Assembly (NCBI RefSeq): GCF_003611275.1
Contig: NZ_CP020694.1
Location: 1,612,001-1,676,000 of the forward strand
Direction of reading: 5' to 3'
Source of the DNA: Sulfitobacter sp. D7
GTDB lineage: Bacteria > Pseudomonadota > Alphaproteobacteria > Rhodobacterales > Rhodobacteraceae
Length of the DNA: 64,000 bases
Shown here: piece after piece, positions 54,803 to 64,000 of the stretch
Position numbering within the stretch: the first letter of the stretch is position 1
How the letters are laid out: every line of letters starts with the position of its first letter
The notes under the pieces: generated by a model
The model's input: only the letters and a program-made list of their open reading frames with translations
Told to the model about the DNA's origin: nothing
The model's database searches: none
Program-made: the position numbers and the translations under genes

Positions 54803-55258
54803 TTAAGGCTTGATGTAGGTGTAGCCCATCTGTTGCAGACGCGAGAGTTCCGCGACCCCGGAGGGCACGATGTCTTCCTCCCACACATCATAGAGATCAT
54901 CCTCATAGCTGATCTCGCGGCCGCGCAGGGTGTTGTTGCAGACGTGAAAGCTGACGTTCTGCCCTTTGAGCGATGATACGGTTGTCTGCATCTTGTCGTT
55001 GCCCTTGGCATCGGCCAAGAGGCTCAGCCCATTGCCATGCAGCACGACCTTCACGTCGATATTCTCGGCCCCGACGGCATTGATGTGGTTCTGAATGTTG
55101 CGCATGGCCCCCAGATGCGCTTTGGAGCCTTCGCCGCCGTTATAGTTGATGTGATAGACGACTTTCTGCTTGCCGTAACGCTCGGTCTCTTCGGCGTGGA
55201 GCGCGAAGGCAAAGCTGGTGGCGAGCATCAGACAGATGGCGCGGATGATATTGGTCAT
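54803..55258 (-). CDS. Exported DsrE family protein
   Basis: GGGAGG precedes the ATG at 55258. The 151-residue product has a signal peptide (MTNIIRAICLMLATSFAFALHA) and a DsrE/F-like domain: VVYHINYNGG, IDVKVVLHGNGLSLLAD, a single cysteine in VSFHVCNNTLRG, and a C-terminal GVAELSRLQQMGYTYI. DsrE proteins relay sulfur on such cysteines, but many exported members have no known partner. No sulfur-oxidation genes are nearby. Confidence 0.85.
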   Translation of the reverse strand: MTNIIRAICLMLATSFAFALHAEETERYGKQKVVYHINYNGGEGSKAHLGAMRNIQNHINAVGAENIDVKVVLHGNGLSLLADAKGNDKMQTTVSSLKGQNVSFHVCNNTLRGREISYEDDLYDVWEEDIVPSGVAELSRLQQMGYTYIKP

Positions 55259-55435
55259 TTTGGTCCTCCCAAGGTGAGTGACGGTACTGGCGCGAGGCGC
55301 AGAACCGCCCATCTAGCCTAACGGCAGTTTGGGGCAATCCAAATCACTTATTCAGGACTTTGAATTCGATGGGGATGGGGGCGATGGGCTGAGGGTCACT
55401 GCCCGCAAAGAGCGGTGGCCTTCAGCCGTGGGGGA

Positions 55436-56935
55436 TCAAAATTCCTGTTCGTCGCCGCCACCCTGCTGCCAAGGCTGCACAAGGTTGCCAAAGCGGGTAA
55501 ACCGGCCCTCAAAGCTGAGGTCCACCGTGCCGATCGGCCCGTGACGCTGCTTGCCGATGACCACCTCGGCGCGGCCGTGCAAGCGCTCCATCTCTTCTTG
55601 CCAGACCGCCATCTTGTCGAGCTCATGATCGCCCGGTTTTTCGCGTTCTTTGTAGTATTCCTCGCGGTAGACGAACATCACCACATCGGCGTCCTGCTCG
55701 ATCGAGCCCGATTCACGCAGGTCCGACAGCTGCGGGCGTTTATCGTCGCGGCTTTCCACCTGACGCGAAAGCTGGGACAAGGCGATCACCGGAATGTCGA
55801 GTTCCTTGGCGATGGCCTTGAGACCCATGGTGATTTCCGAGATTTCGTTCACCCGGTTTTCCGATTTGCCCGTGCCGCGGACCAGCTGCAGGTAGTCGAT
55901 GATCAGCACATCAAGCCCGTGGGTCCGTTTGAGCCGCCGCGCACGGGCGGCAAGCTGGCTGATCGGCAGGGCGGGCGTGTCGTCGATGAACAGCGGGCAG
56001 GCTTCCAATGCCTTGGCGGCATCGACGAAGCGGCGGAACTCTGTCTCGGTCATGTCGCCCGAACGGATCTGTTGGCTGGGGATCTCGGCGGCTTCCGACA
56101 GGATCCGCGCGGCAAGCTGTTCGGCGCTCATCTCAAGGCTGTAGAAACCCACCACGCCGCCGTCGACCGCGCCTTCGGTGCCGTCGGGCTTCATCCCGCG
56201 TTTGTAGGCTTTGGCCACGTTGAAGGCGATGTTGGTCGCAAGTGAGGTTTTCCCCATCGATGGACGGCCCGCAAGGATCAGAAGGTCAGAGCGGTGCAGA
56301 CCGCCCAGTTTCTTGTCCATGTCGATCAGCCCGGTGGAGACGCCTGAGAGGCCGCCGTCACGCTGGTAGGCGGCGTTAGCCACGTTGACCGCATCTGTCA
56401 CGGCCTTGAGGAAAGACTGGAAACCGCTTTCGACCTGACCCTGTTCGGCCAGCTTGTAGAGTTCTTGCTCGGCCTCGACGATCTGCTCGCGCGGCTCGGA
56501 GGCGACATCGACCTGCGCGGCCTTGGCCGAAATGTCGCGGCCCAGCTGGATCAGGTCGCGGCGCACGGCGAGGTCATAGATCATCTGCGCGTAGTCGCGC
56601 ACCGCAAAGGCGCTGATCGCAGCACCCGCGAGACGGGCGAGATAGGCAGGGCCGCCCAGCTCCTTCAGCCCCTCGTCGTCCTCCATAAAGGCTTTGAGCG
56701 TGACCGGAGAGGCGAGGTTGTTCTTGGCGATCCGTTGGGAGGCGATGTCGAAGATGCGCGCGTGGACCGGCTCGTAGAAATGCTTGGGGCCAATGACAGA
56801 GGCCACGCGGTCATAAACGTCGTTGTTGGTGAGGATCGCACCCAGCAACTGCTGCTCGGCCTCGATCGAATGCGGCATCGATTCCGGTGCCTGCACGGCC
56901 AATTGGTTCGCGTTCAGCGATGTAATTTCGTTCAT
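55436..56935 (-). CDS. dnaB: Replicative DNA helicase DnaB
   Basis: The hexameric helicase unwinds DNA at the fork. From the ATG at 56935 the product has 499 residues; a start 12 bp upstream is possible and neither has an ideal ribosome site. The N-terminal domain (PHSIEAEQQLLGAILTNNDVYD) and the RecA-like core (Walker A GRPSMGKTS, K229; YSLEMSAEQL; VLIIDYLQLV; SLRESGSIEQDAD-like SDLRESGSIEQDADVV) are intact. No intein is present. A terminator separates it from pyrE. Confidence 0.97.
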   Translation of the reverse strand: MNEITSLNANQLAVQAPESMPHSIEAEQQLLGAILTNNDVYDRVASVIGPKHFYEPVHARIFDIASQRIAKNNLASPVTLKAFMEDDEGLKELGGPAYLARLAGAAISAFAVRDYAQMIYDLAVRRDLIQLGRDISAKAAQVDVASEPREQIVEAEQELYKLAEQGQVESGFQSFLKAVTDAVNVANAAYQRDGGLSGVSTGLIDMDKKLGGLHRSDLLILAGRPSMGKTSLATNIAFNVAKAYKRGMKPDGTEGAVDGGVVGFYSLEMSAEQLAARILSEAAEIPSQQIRSGDMTETEFRRFVDAAKALEACPLFIDDTPALPISQLAARARRLKRTHGLDVLIIDYLQLVRGTGKSENRVNEISEITMGLKAIAKELDIPVIALSQLSRQVESRDDKRPQLSDLRESGSIEQDADVVMFVYREEYYKEREKPGDHELDKMAVWQEEMERLHGRAEVVIGKQRHGPIGTVDLSFEGRFTRFGNLVQPWQQGGGDEQEF

Positions 56936-57024
56936 GACCTCACCCATTTCTACCCAGATGGTCGTCATAGCCAGTGGGGTCGTCCGGCGCAAATTGTATC
57001 TTTTGTGGATATCTTTATCAACAA

Positions 57025-57060
57025 AAGGCCCCACCACATTTTGCCTTGTGGAGGGGCCTT
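57025..57060 (-). terminator. Terminator after pyrE
   Basis: AAGGCCCC and CCACA (57025-57038) pair with TGTGG and GGGGCCTT (57047-57060), with one internal A/A mismatch. Read on the minus strand, TTTTGTTG follows. It lies 26 bp after the pyrE stop and ahead of dnaB. Confidence 0.8.
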
Positions 57061-57085
57061 GGGTCAACATCTTGCGGAAATTCGG

Positions 57086-57763
57086 TTAACTTTTGCGGGA
57101 TTCCTGCCATTCGCGCGGGGCGTTCAGGAAGGCTTCGACTTCGGTCAATGTTGCCGCGTCAAAGGCGCCTTGTGCGCGCGCTTCGGCCAAGACATCCCAC
57201 CATGTGCACAGCGCATGAAGCGTAACGCCATGGTCACCAAGGGTCTTTTCGGTTTGTGGGAAAATGCCGTAGTGGAAGATCACGGCGGTATGGGCGCAGC
57301 TTGCGCCGGTTTCCCGAATCGCGTCGACAAAGCTGAGCTTTGAGCCACCATCGGTGGTCAGATCCTCGACCAGCAGCACGCGTTGGCCTTCGGTCATGTC
57401 ACCTTCGATCCGCGCGTTGCGGCCATAGCCTTTGGGCTTTTTGCGCACATAGGTCATCGGCAGCGCCATGCGCTCAGCCACCATAGCGGCGAAGGGGATG
57501 CCTGCGGTCTCGCCACCGGCGATATTGTCGAAAGCCTCGAAACCGGCGTTGCGCATCACGGTGACAGTGAGAAAATCCATCAGGGTCGAACGGATGCGCG
57601 GGTGGGAGATCAGCTTGCGGCAGTCGATGTAAGTCGGGCTGGGCAGGCCGGAGGCCAGCGTGAAGGGGTCATCCGCGTTGAAATGCACCGCGCCGATCTC
57701 CAGCAACATGCGCGCGGTTAGGCGGGCCATTTCTTCGGGGCTGGGGTGGCTGGTGGGGATCAT
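57086..57763 (-). CDS. pyrE: Orotate phosphoribosyltransferase
   Basis: PyrE joins orotate and PRPP to give OMP in pyrimidine synthesis. The ATG at 57763 has AAGGA upstream and gives 225 residues; the long upstream extension of this frame overlaps pyrC out of frame and is a shadow. The PRPP-binding motif [15 protein letters not shown] and the loop [12 protein letters not shown] are intact. It lies 55 bp after pyrC, so the two form an operon. Confidence 0.95.
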   Translation of the reverse strand: MIPTSHPSPEEMARLTARMLLEIGAVHFNADDPFTLASGLPSPTYIDCRKLISHPRIRSTLMDFLTVTVMRNAGFEAFDNIAGGETAGIPFAAMVAERMALPMTYVRKKPKGYGRNARIEGDMTEGQRVLLVEDLTTDGGSKLSFVDAIRETGASCAHTAVIFHYGIFPQTEKTLGDHGVTLHALCTWWDVLAEARAQGAFDAATLTEVEAFLNAPREWQESRKS

Positions 57764-57818
57764 GGCAGGCGTCCTTGGCTGGGGAGAGGTCGGATCGGTA
57801 TTTAAGAAAGGATGAAGA

Positions 57819-58850
57819 TTAGGTGGTCCAGTGCAGATCGAAGCCGGGGTCGAAGACCGTGACCGGGCCGTCGGGGGTGTCGATGCTGGCGGGGTGTGTC
57901 GGTGTTTCGCGTTGCAGGGTGATCTGCGTTTCGTTTGGCGGCAGGCCATAGAAGGCGGGGCCGTTGAGCGAGGTGAAGGCTTCGAGCTTGTCGAGGGCAC
58001 CGTCGTCTTCGAAAACCTGTGCGAGGATCGACATTGTGTTGGGCGCGGTGAAGCAACCGGCGCAGCCGCAGGGTTGCAGTTTGGCGCCATCGGTATGGGG
58101 CGCGCTGTCGGTGCCAAGGAAGAAACGCGGATCGCCGGAGGTGGCCGCTTGGCGCAGGGCTCGGCGGTGGGTCTCGCGTTTGGCCACGGGCAGGCAGTAG
58201 TAATGCGGGCGGATGCCGCCAGCGAGGATGTGGTTGCGGTTGATCACGAGGTGATGCGTGGTGATCGTGGCCGCAAGGCCGCTGTCGTTGCTGCGCACGT
58301 AGTCGGCGGCATCGGCGGTGGTGATATGTTCCATGATCACGCGCAGCGCAGGATGCGCGCGGCGAATTGGGTCGAGCACGCGGTCGATGAAGACGGCCTC
58401 GCGGTCGAATATGTCGATCTCGCTGTCGGTGACTTCGCCGTGGGTGCAAAGGGGCAGGCCAATCTCGGCCATACGGTCGAGCACCGGGGCGACTTTGTCG
58501 AAGTTGGACACACCGCTGGCGGAGTTGGTGGTGGCGCCGGCGGGGTAGAGTTTGACCGCGTGGATGAGGCCATCGGCATGGGCGCGGGCCACGTCGTCTG
58601 GGTCCGTGTCCTCGGTCAGGTAGAGGGTCATCAGCGGGGTGAAATCGGCACCCGCAGGCAGGGCGGCCATGATGCGGTCGCGGTAGGCGGCGGCTTGGGT
58701 GCCGGTGACCACCGGGGGCACGAGATTTGGCATGATGATGGCGCGGGCAAAGTCGCGGGCGCTATGGGGCAGCACGGCGCGCAGCATGTCGCCGTCGCGC
58801 AGGTGCAGGTGCCAGTCGTCGGGACGGCGGATCGTGAAGCTTTGTGTCAT
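57819..58850 (-). CDS. pyrC: Dihydroorotase
   Basis: PyrC closes carbamoyl-aspartate to dihydroorotate. The 343-residue protein is of the short class II type, with the metal ligands WHLHLRD (H14, H16), the carboxylated lysine in [14 protein letters not shown] (K100), H137 in CTHGEV, H175 in MEHITT, and the catalytic aspartate in LGTDSAPH (D248). It starts the pyrC-pyrE operon. Confidence 0.96.
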   Translation of the reverse strand: MTQSFTIRRPDDWHLHLRDGDMLRAVLPHSARDFARAIIMPNLVPPVVTGTQAAAYRDRIMAALPAGADFTPLMTLYLTEDTDPDDVARAHADGLIHAVKLYPAGATTNSASGVSNFDKVAPVLDRMAEIGLPLCTHGEVTDSEIDIFDREAVFIDRVLDPIRRAHPALRVIMEHITTADAADYVRSNDSGLAATITTHHLVINRNHILAGGIRPHYYCLPVAKRETHRRALRQAATSGDPRFFLGTDSAPHTDGAKLQPCGCAGCFTAPNTMSILAQVFEDDGALDKLEAFTSLNGPAFYGLPPNETQITLQRETPTHPASIDTPDGPVTVFDPGFDLHWTT

Positions 58851-58896
58851 GGCCGCGGAGCTAGCACAGAGCGGGGGCGCGCGCCAGATTGAAAAC

Positions 58897-59856
58897 CTAT
58901 CCGGTGGCGGTCGCCACCTCTGTCACGGCGGCTTCTCGGCGGGCGCGAATGCGTTCAAGGCGGCGGGCAAAGCGTGGGGCGCTCATCCGCGCGCTGACAT
59001 TGGCGCAGACCGCTTCGAGCAGTCTCTCGCGGCCTTGGGCGTTGACCGCTTGGCTGAGGTTGCGCAGGTAGGGCAGGTAGTCGCGTCGCGCGCGGAAGAG
59101 GGCGGCGAAACGGGACGCATCCAGCGTGCCGTCGGCGGCGGCTTGCAGCAGCGGGTCAAGCTGGTCGATCTCCAGCAGGTCGGTTTGCAGCGCATCGCCC
59201 ATGAAGGGCATGCGCAGTTTGGTGACATTGGCGCGGGTAAATAGCGCGGCATGCATCGCGTCGAGTTTTTCTCGCGGGTCGTAGAGCACAAAGACCCGTT
59301 CTGCGGCGTCAAGCATATCGGGCGCATAGCCATAGCGGGAAGTGAAATCGAGGATCCGCATATCGGTGAAACGGTCGTCCCAATCGGTGATGCGCGGGTT
59401 AAGCGTGGCCTGTGGTTGGATCGCCACAACCGCTGCACCAGGGGAGGCAACGGAGTAGGCGGCGGCGGCATAGGCGCAGGGGCCAGCGCCGTAGAACAGC
59501 ACCTGATCGAATTCATCAAAGAACCCGTCGTCGATCAGCCTGTCGAAATAGGCATAGACCTCTTCGGCGCGGAACCATGTGTCGCCATCGCTGGCAAGGC
59601 AAAGATGCGACCAGTCGTGATTGCGGACCATGTCCCAGCCCAAGGGCTGCGCCTTGTCGGAAAGGGCGTGCATGCCTTGATAGGTCTCAAACGTGACCAG
59701 CAGGGTGGTCTCACGCTCAATGAAGGCAGAGAAATGGCGTTTGCCCAAGGATTGGAAATATCCATCCTCTTCGGCCACGGCCTCTATTGCGCGCAGCCAG
59801 TCGCGTTTGGGCATATCGGCCAGTGAGCTTTCGATCGTGGGCGTCTCGCGCGGCAT
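58897..59856 (-). CDS. Uncharacterised soluble protein upstream of pyrC
   Basis: The 319-residue protein has no signal peptide or membrane segment. It contains [18 protein letters not shown], a GxGxC-like turn in [19 protein letters not shown] followed by [10 protein letters not shown], and an Arg-rich helical C-terminus. The middle resembles the nucleophile-elbow region of alpha/beta hydrolases, though no clear triad is seen. I recall relatives labelled phosphoadenosine phosphosulfate reductase, but no CysH motif is present, so I do not use that name. It lies next to the glycosyltransferase cluster on the same strand. Confidence 0.75.
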   Translation of the reverse strand: MPRETPTIESSLADMPKRDWLRAIEAVAEEDGYFQSLGKRHFSAFIERETTLLVTFETYQGMHALSDKAQPLGWDMVRNHDWSHLCLASDGDTWFRAEEVYAYFDRLIDDGFFDEFDQVLFYGAGPCAYAAAAYSVASPGAAVVAIQPQATLNPRITDWDDRFTDMRILDFTSRYGYAPDMLDAAERVFVLYDPREKLDAMHAALFTRANVTKLRMPFMGDALQTDLLEIDQLDPLLQAAADGTLDASRFAALFRARRDYLPYLRNLSQAVNAQGRERLLEAVCANVSARMSAPRFARRLERIRARREAAVTEVATATG

Positions 59857-59998
59857 CGGGCATCCTCGGGCTTGTCAGGGCGGGGCAGAACCGCCGTTTC
59901 AGCAGGGTATAGCCGGATAATAGGGCGAAAATGCGGAAAATCCGTGAGAAATTGAAGAGAATGTGACGGTTTTCCGGGGGCGGTGTGGTGGCTGTGCG

Positions 59999-61063
59999 CT
60001 ATTGGGATGGCTCGGCGGCTTGGGCGCGCCTTGCATAGTCCAGCATAATACGCGCCGCTTTGACGGTGACCGGGCGGCTTGGCGGGGCCATCAGCAGGCG
60101 TCCGAATAGGGCGCGGAATTGCTCTTGGGCCATTAGCGCGTCGAACCGGGTGCGACGCCAAGCGACGGCCGTTTCGTGCAGGGCGGTGAGGGGTGCGTCG
60201 GCCTTGAGGGCGGCAAGTTCGCGGGCCCGCGCCGGGGCGCTGGCGTTGATGGTTGTGTCGGTTTCGGTGTTGAAATTCCGCTCAACCCAATAGTCCAGCC
60301 CCAGCATGTCTGCGCGGTGCACCGCGCGGCCGCGGTCGGCTTTGAGCACATAGGATTCCATCGCGCCCAAGGGGTAGTGATTGATCTGGGCCAGCCCATA
60401 GTTCTGCCGACCGTAGGTTGAAAAAATGCGCCGCGTTTTGAAGAGATCGGGCAGGGCGCGGCCATGGCCGTCAAACCAGCGGGATTGGTCCAGCCGCGCG
60501 GGGTTGGGGCCACGGGGGCGGTGCACGCCCGGCTGCGCATAGGTGCCATCGTTGCGGTAGAGGGTTTTGAACATGGCAGCCCGCCATGGCCAGTGCATCA
60601 CCGCAGGGGCGCAGCGGGTAAAGCCTTCGGTCACCGGGCGGTCTTCGTAGCGGACCTGATCGCCACTGCCGAAAAGCCGCCATGTGAGGGTGATCGCCGT
60701 GGCTTCGGGCAGGGCGGCGTGCAGCGCGGAGAGGCTGTGATCGCCGACATGGATGTTTACAAATTCATCGACATCGAGCGGCAGGATCCAATCGGCCTGC
60801 TGCACGATCTTTAGTTCGGCAGCGGCCTTCAGCGCGGTGAACTGGATGCCGCCTTTCTCATAGGGGCCGTCGTTGCGGATGTGGGTGACACCGCCAAGCG
60901 CTTGCAGCCGGTCAAGTATGTCATCGGTGCCGTCGTCGCAATCGTTGGAAAAAACCAGCACATGATCGAAGCCGATGGCGCGGTGATGGGCAAGCCATTC
61001 CAGCAAGAACGCGCCTTCGTTGCGCACACAAAGGATCGCGAGGTGGGAGACTTTACCATTCAC
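59999..61063 (-). CDS. Family 2-like glycosyltransferase (Glyco_tranf_2_4 type)
   Basis: I start at the GTG ending at 61063, which makes an 11-base overlap with the FkbM gene; an in-frame ATG 72 bp upstream would overlap much more. The 354-residue protein opens HLAILCVRNEGAFLLEWLAHH and has the sugar-nucleotide region VFSNDCDDGTDDIL and the metal-binding DVDEF (97-101). It should add a sugar to a surface polymer or protein, in the cytoplasm. It shares its domain with the large gene at the window edge. Confidence 0.86.
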   Translation of the reverse strand: MNGKVSHLAILCVRNEGAFLLEWLAHHRAIGFDHVLVFSNDCDDGTDDILDRLQALGGVTHIRNDGPYEKGGIQFTALKAAAELKIVQQADWILPLDVDEFVNIHVGDHSLSALHAALPEATAITLTWRLFGSGDQVRYEDRPVTEGFTRCAPAVMHWPWRAAMFKTLYRNDGTYAQPGVHRPRGPNPARLDQSRWFDGHGRALPDLFKTRRIFSTYGRQNYGLAQINHYPLGAMESYVLKADRGRAVHRADMLGLDYWVERNFNTETDTTINASAPARARELAALKADAPLTALHETAVAWRRTRFDALMAQEQFRALFGRLLMAPPSRPVTVKAARIMLDYARRAQAAEPSQ

Positions 61064-61742
61064 GGCGGAAGGCCACGACTTTGTTATGCGAGCCCCGGTG
61101 GTAATAGGCCATGCCCCCCTGAATGAAAGCGGCAAAGACCTTGTTGACCCCCTCGGGGCCGATCCATTGTGGGTGCAACTCGATGATGGCGGCGCGCAGA
61201 GTGTCGAGCGGCAGCGACGGGATCAGGTCGACCTCAGCGCCTTCAATGTCGCAGATCAGAACGCTGGGGGCGATGTCGGCGAAAACCTCAGCGGCGCCCA
61301 GCACGTCGATTTGATGGGTCTCGGGCGGGGCTTCGCCTTCGAAACGGGTCATGGAGGAGGACAGGATCTGTTCGCGTACGTGGAAATCAACCTTGCCCGG
61401 CGCAGGGCCGAGGATGGCGTTGGTGACATGGGCATTGCTCAGCCCGTTGGCCGCATGGACCCGGCGGATATAGGGGATAAGGTTCGGGTTCGCCTCAAAT
61501 GAATGAACCGAAGCCACGTTGCGTTTGCTGGCCACCAGCGTCGACATATAGCCCACGCCGCCACCCAGTTCGATCACCCGGTCGCCCTCCCGGACCACGC
61601 GCAGCGCGGCCTCGCTTTCCTTTGCTTCATAGGCGTTTTGGCGCAGCAGTTTGCGGACCCGCCCGCGCAGGATCGTTGGATCGTCGGGGAATTTCATGCC
61701 GCGCGAGTGGATGAAATTCGGCTCAGGCTTGGTGTCTGTCAC
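61053..61742 (-). CDS. FkbM family methyltransferase
   Basis: The 229-residue protein has SAM motif I (VIELGGGVGYMS, 55-66), FEANPNLIPYIRR after it, and the CDIEGAEVDLI motif of FkbM enzymes, which O-methylate sugars or polyketides. It starts with GTG three bases after the stop of the upstream glycosyltransferase and overlaps the next one, so the three are translated together. The likely role is methylation of a glycan made by its neighbours. Confidence 0.9.
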   Translation of the reverse strand: MTDTKPEPNFIHSRGMKFPDDPTILRGRVRKLLRQNAYEAKESEAALRVVREGDRVIELGGGVGYMSTLVASKRNVASVHSFEANPNLIPYIRRVHAANGLSNAHVTNAILGPAPGKVDFHVREQILSSSMTRFEGEAPPETHQIDVLGAAEVFADIAPSVLICDIEGAEVDLIPSLPLDTLRAAIIELHPQWIGPEGVNKVFAAFIQGGMAYYHRGSHNKVVAFRREW

Positions 61743-61745
61743 GGG

Positions 61746-64000
61746 TCAGCTTTCCATGTCGAGAGCGAGGGCATAGGCGACACGCTCGGTCGCGCTTAAC
61801 TTGACGTTAAGCGCTTGGCGGTAGAGATCGCGGAACTCTGGCGTTTGGTGCAGCTCTTCCGCCTTGGCGCGGTGCCAGGCAAGGCCCGCTTCGTGATGCG
61901 CGCGAAGCGGGTCGTCGGCCAGCAGGCGGGCCATCTCGGCATGCAGACGCGGCAGGTTGCGCTGGATTGAGACATCTTGGTGGTCGTTCCAATCCATGCG
62001 GATCCAGTAGTTGATACCGATGGAGCGGTCGACATGCAGCGCGCGCCCGCGCTGGCGTTTGACAAGAAAGGAGTCGGCTGAGCGCAGAGCGTAGTGGTTC
62101 AGTTGCAGCAGGTCATAGCCGATGTTGCTTTTGGAAGACCGCCACCCGTTGCGCAGCGCATCGCGCGTCATGTCGCGGCCCGAGCCGTTGACCCATTTGA
62201 CCCGTTCCGCCTGCGCGTCGTCCAATTTGTTGGGCCGGTGGCAGGAGAGTTTTTCATAGGCGCCGATGTTGCGGAACATTGTCTTGAACCCCCATGCGGT
62301 ATGGGGTTTCGGGCAAAAGCTGGGTGCGCAGTGGTCGAACTGGCCGATCACCGGCGCGCCCGACAGGGCCGTCACGCCGTTATGGCCAAAGAGCCGCCAA
62401 GTCATCGCGATATTGGTCGCCTCGGGCGCTGCGGCGAAAAAATCGTTGAGCGTGCCGTTGCCGGGGCGGATGTTGACGAATTCGTCAACATCGATATGCG
62501 CGATCCATTCCGCGTCCCGGATCAGCGGCTCTTTCAGCGCTTGGTTCAGGGCATGCTGCTGGGGCGAATTGCCCTTCCAGTCGTCGTTGTTGCGGTGTTG
62601 CAGGATGCCCATGTCTTGCAACCGCCCGAGCACGGCATGGGTGCCATCGGTGCAATCGTTGGTGTAGATCAGGAAGTTATCAAATCCCACGGCGCGGTGA
62701 TAGGCGACCCATTCAAGGATATAGGGGGCCTCGTTCTTCATGCAGCCGACGATGACATTGCCGCTGTTGCCGGGCGGTAATTGGCGCGGCGGGACGGTGG
62801 TATAGGCGGGCGCGGGCTGGTCTGCGCCCTCGGGCGCCGCGTCGTTATGCGGGCGGAAGGGGCTGCGAAGGATCGTTTCGTGGTTGACCTTTACCCGGTT
62901 CAAAAGCTGGGCATTGGCCGCGCGGGCGTCTTCTGAGGCGGCGGGGTCCGATAGCATCGCCTCGAATTTCGCGGCCGACTGGCGCGCCATCTCAGCCTCA
63001 GCGTGTTTCTGCGCCAGAGGGGTCGCGGTTGTTCGGATGCGGTGGGCGAAAGCGGCGAGGTACTGCGTGGCGCGAAAGCCGCGTTCGGGGTCTGCTTCGG
63101 TCCAAAGGGGTTCTGGCCTGTCGGGGGTGAGCGCCGCAGCCAGCGCGGGATATCGGGTGATGAGGGCTGCGTTGTCGCGGGCGAAATGGTCGGAGATCGG
63201 GGCGAGACTGCCGGGCGCAATCGCTGCGCCACCGATCTGCAGCGCCTGCAACATCTGGCTCCATGTGCTGCGCGGGCAGGAGAGGTCATGCGCTTGCAGA
63301 TAGCGGATCAGTACATCGTTAAACGCGCGCATTCGGGCCAGCCAAGGCGCGGGCAGAGGGGCAAGCGCGCGGCCCGGATCAACCGGACCGAGGAGCGTGG
63401 TCAGGTCAAGGCTATCGGAAACTTCCCGCGCCCCGTTTTTGGACAGGAGCTGCGGCAGGTCGAGCGGACGGAATTGGACCTTTTCGGCCCCAAAGGCGTC
63501 TGCCCAATGACTGTGAAGGGCCTGATAATCCAGCCAGAAGGGCGGGTTTTGTACATCTGAGAATAGGCCAAAGTCGGGGGCATCCTCAGCAGGTTCGAGC
63601 GCGCCTTGCCACCACCTGCCACGCTCCGCCAAGGTGAGTTCCTGTGTCAGCGAATGGCGGCGGCCTTCGGTCACGGCAAAGGTATAATGCGCGGTGAGAA
63701 GTCGGGCCTGTTCATCTAGATGCGCGATAATGCGAATGTCGTCGAAATAGGGGCAGAGCAGATCGCGCAGGCGGGCAAGCTCCTCGGGGCGCGACAGCAG
63801 GTTGCCCAGTTGTGCCGCGCTCAGCACCACATGATCGGCGCAGCTCTCGGCCAAATCGCGAGGGATCAGTGCGTGAAATTCATCACGCAGCGTGGCGCCG
63901 ATCAAAACACTGTCGAGCCCGCGTCGATAGCGCAGCAGTCCAACCGCATCAGGCGCGGCGCAGGCGGCATAGAGGCGGACGTGGTTCCAATCGGGGGCCA
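61746..64000 (-). CDS. Large two-part glycosyltransferase (5' end outside the window)
   Basis: The frame stays open to the right edge, so the start is missing; a TTG at 63905 is not the true start because the frame continues as PDWNHVRLYAACAAPDAVG. At least 750 residues are visible. The last 365 or so form a glycosyltransferase domain (VIVGCMKNEAPYILEWVAYH, IYTNDCTDGT, HIDVDEFVN) closely related to the gene at 59999. The first 370 or so form a domain of unknown function, partly helical. It heads the coupled glycosyltransferase-FkbM-glycosyltransferase unit. Confidence 0.83.
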   Translation of the reverse strand, partial: APDWNHVRLYAACAAPDAVGLLRYRRGLDSVLIGATLRDEFHALIPRDLAESCADHVVLSAAQLGNLLSRPEELARLRDLLCPYFDDIRIIAHLDEQARLLTAHYTFAVTEGRRHSLTQELTLAERGRWWQGALEPAEDAPDFGLFSDVQNPPFWLDYQALHSHWADAFGAEKVQFRPLDLPQLLSKNGAREVSDSLDLTTLLGPVDPGRALAPLPAPWLARMRAFNDVLIRYLQAHDLSCPRSTWSQMLQALQIGGAAIAPGSLAPISDHFARDNAALITRYPALAAALTPDRPEPLWTEADPERGFRATQYLAAFAHRIRTTATPLAQKHAEAEMARQSAAKFEAMLSDPAASEDARAANAQLLNRVKVNHETILRSPFRPHNDAAPEGADQPAPAYTTVPPRQLPPGNSGNVIVGCMKNEAPYILEWVAYHRAVGFDNFLIYTNDCTDGTHAVLGRLQDMGILQHRNNDDWKGNSPQQHALNQALKEPLIRDAEWIAHIDVDEFVNIRPGNGTLNDFFAAAPEATNIAMTWRLFGHNGVTALSGAPVIGQFDHCAPSFCPKPHTAWGFKTMFRNIGAYEKLSCHRPNKLDDAQAERVKWVNGSGRDMTRDALRNGWRSSKSNIGYDLLQLNHYALRSADSFLVKRQRGRALHVDRSIGINYWIRMDWNDHQDVSIQRNLPRLHAEMARLLADDPLRAHHEAGLAWHRAKAEELHQTPEFRDLYRQALNVKLSATERVAYALALDMES

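Noticed and set aside
58897..59856. Naming the gene phosphoadenosine phosphosulfate reductase
   Set aside because: No CysH PP-loop or C-terminal Cys motif is present. The label seems to be a propagated database error.
1..64000. CRISPR arrays, tRNA or rRNA genes, insertion sequences, prophage
   Set aside because: No spaced direct repeats, tRNA-like cloverleafs, transposase or integrase frames were seen by eye. A tRNA scan would settle the RNA part.

Overview
The window looks like chromosome of a marine alphaproteobacterium of the order Rhodobacterales, Roseobacter group (Sulfitobacter/Ruegeria-like). This rests on remembered protein similarity, high GC, an alphaproteobacterial-type LexA box (GTTC-N7-GTTC) in front of uvrA, and neighbourhoods such as ftsB-like/pgk, bolA/grxD and tkt/zapA. 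It is almost entirely housekeeping DNA. I see no rRNA or tRNA gene, CRISPR array, insertion sequence, integrase or phage gene. Two genes are cut by the window edges: an ftsB-like gene on the left and a large glycosyltransferase on the right.

Layout. 1-7.1 kb: ftsB-like fragment, pgk, a cytoplasmic/periplasmic cyclophilin pair, a DUF3179 protein, an M23 peptidase-bactofilin operon, a ferritin-like DUF455 protein and a Bcp peroxiredoxin. 7.2-15.2 kb: a giant AsmA-like protein, queA, an MFS carrier, a DUF924 protein and lpdA. 15.3-20 kb: a methyltransferase, an MFS carrier and uvrA. 20-28 kb: a secreted lysine-rich protein, then a valine-degradation set read leftwards (mmsA, a GCS2-type ligase, an acyl-CoA dehydrogenase, 3-hydroxyisobutyryl-CoA hydrolase, mmsB) with a divergent LysR regulator. 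28-37.3 kb: CBS protein, coaD, gap, DUF808, tkt, a zapA operon, rpiB and a bolA/grxD cluster. 37.4-43.3 kb: xdhC, a molybdopterin-binding protein and coxSLM (form II). 43.4-51.2 kb: an acidic OmpA-family protein, infC with a non-AUG start, purF, cvpA, radA and a coiled-coil membrane protein. 51.4-59 kb: alr, a fatty-acid-hydroxylase-like protein, a secreted hydrolase, a DsrE protein, dnaB, pyrE and pyrC. 59-64 kb: an uncharacterised protein and a glycosyltransferase/FkbM methyltransferase cluster.

How the genes fit together. Central carbon genes (pgk, gap, tkt, rpiB, lpdA) are scattered. LacI-type TTAGCG-containing operators resembling the CceR motif, as I remember it, lie before lpdA and twice between gap and DUF808, with a weaker copy before the ftsB-like gene. 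This suggests shared control of carbon flux. The valine genes form one direction-consistent unit whose promoter region holds two TTGC/GCAA dyads that LysR could bind. XdhC and the molybdopterin-binding protein probably supply cofactor to the CoxSLM-type hydroxylase. Envelope and division functions recur: FtsB-like, bactofilin with M23, ZapA with a coiled-coil protein and a lysozyme-inhibitor-like protein, and the OmpA-family protein.

I found no clearly new multi-gene system. The best leads are the nested palindrome at lpdA, the operator pair at gap/DUF808, the AUC start of infC, the secreted lysine-rich protein with a duplicated C-terminus, the charge-patterned OmpA-family protein, the zapA-MliC coupling and the right-edge glycosyltransferase cluster.
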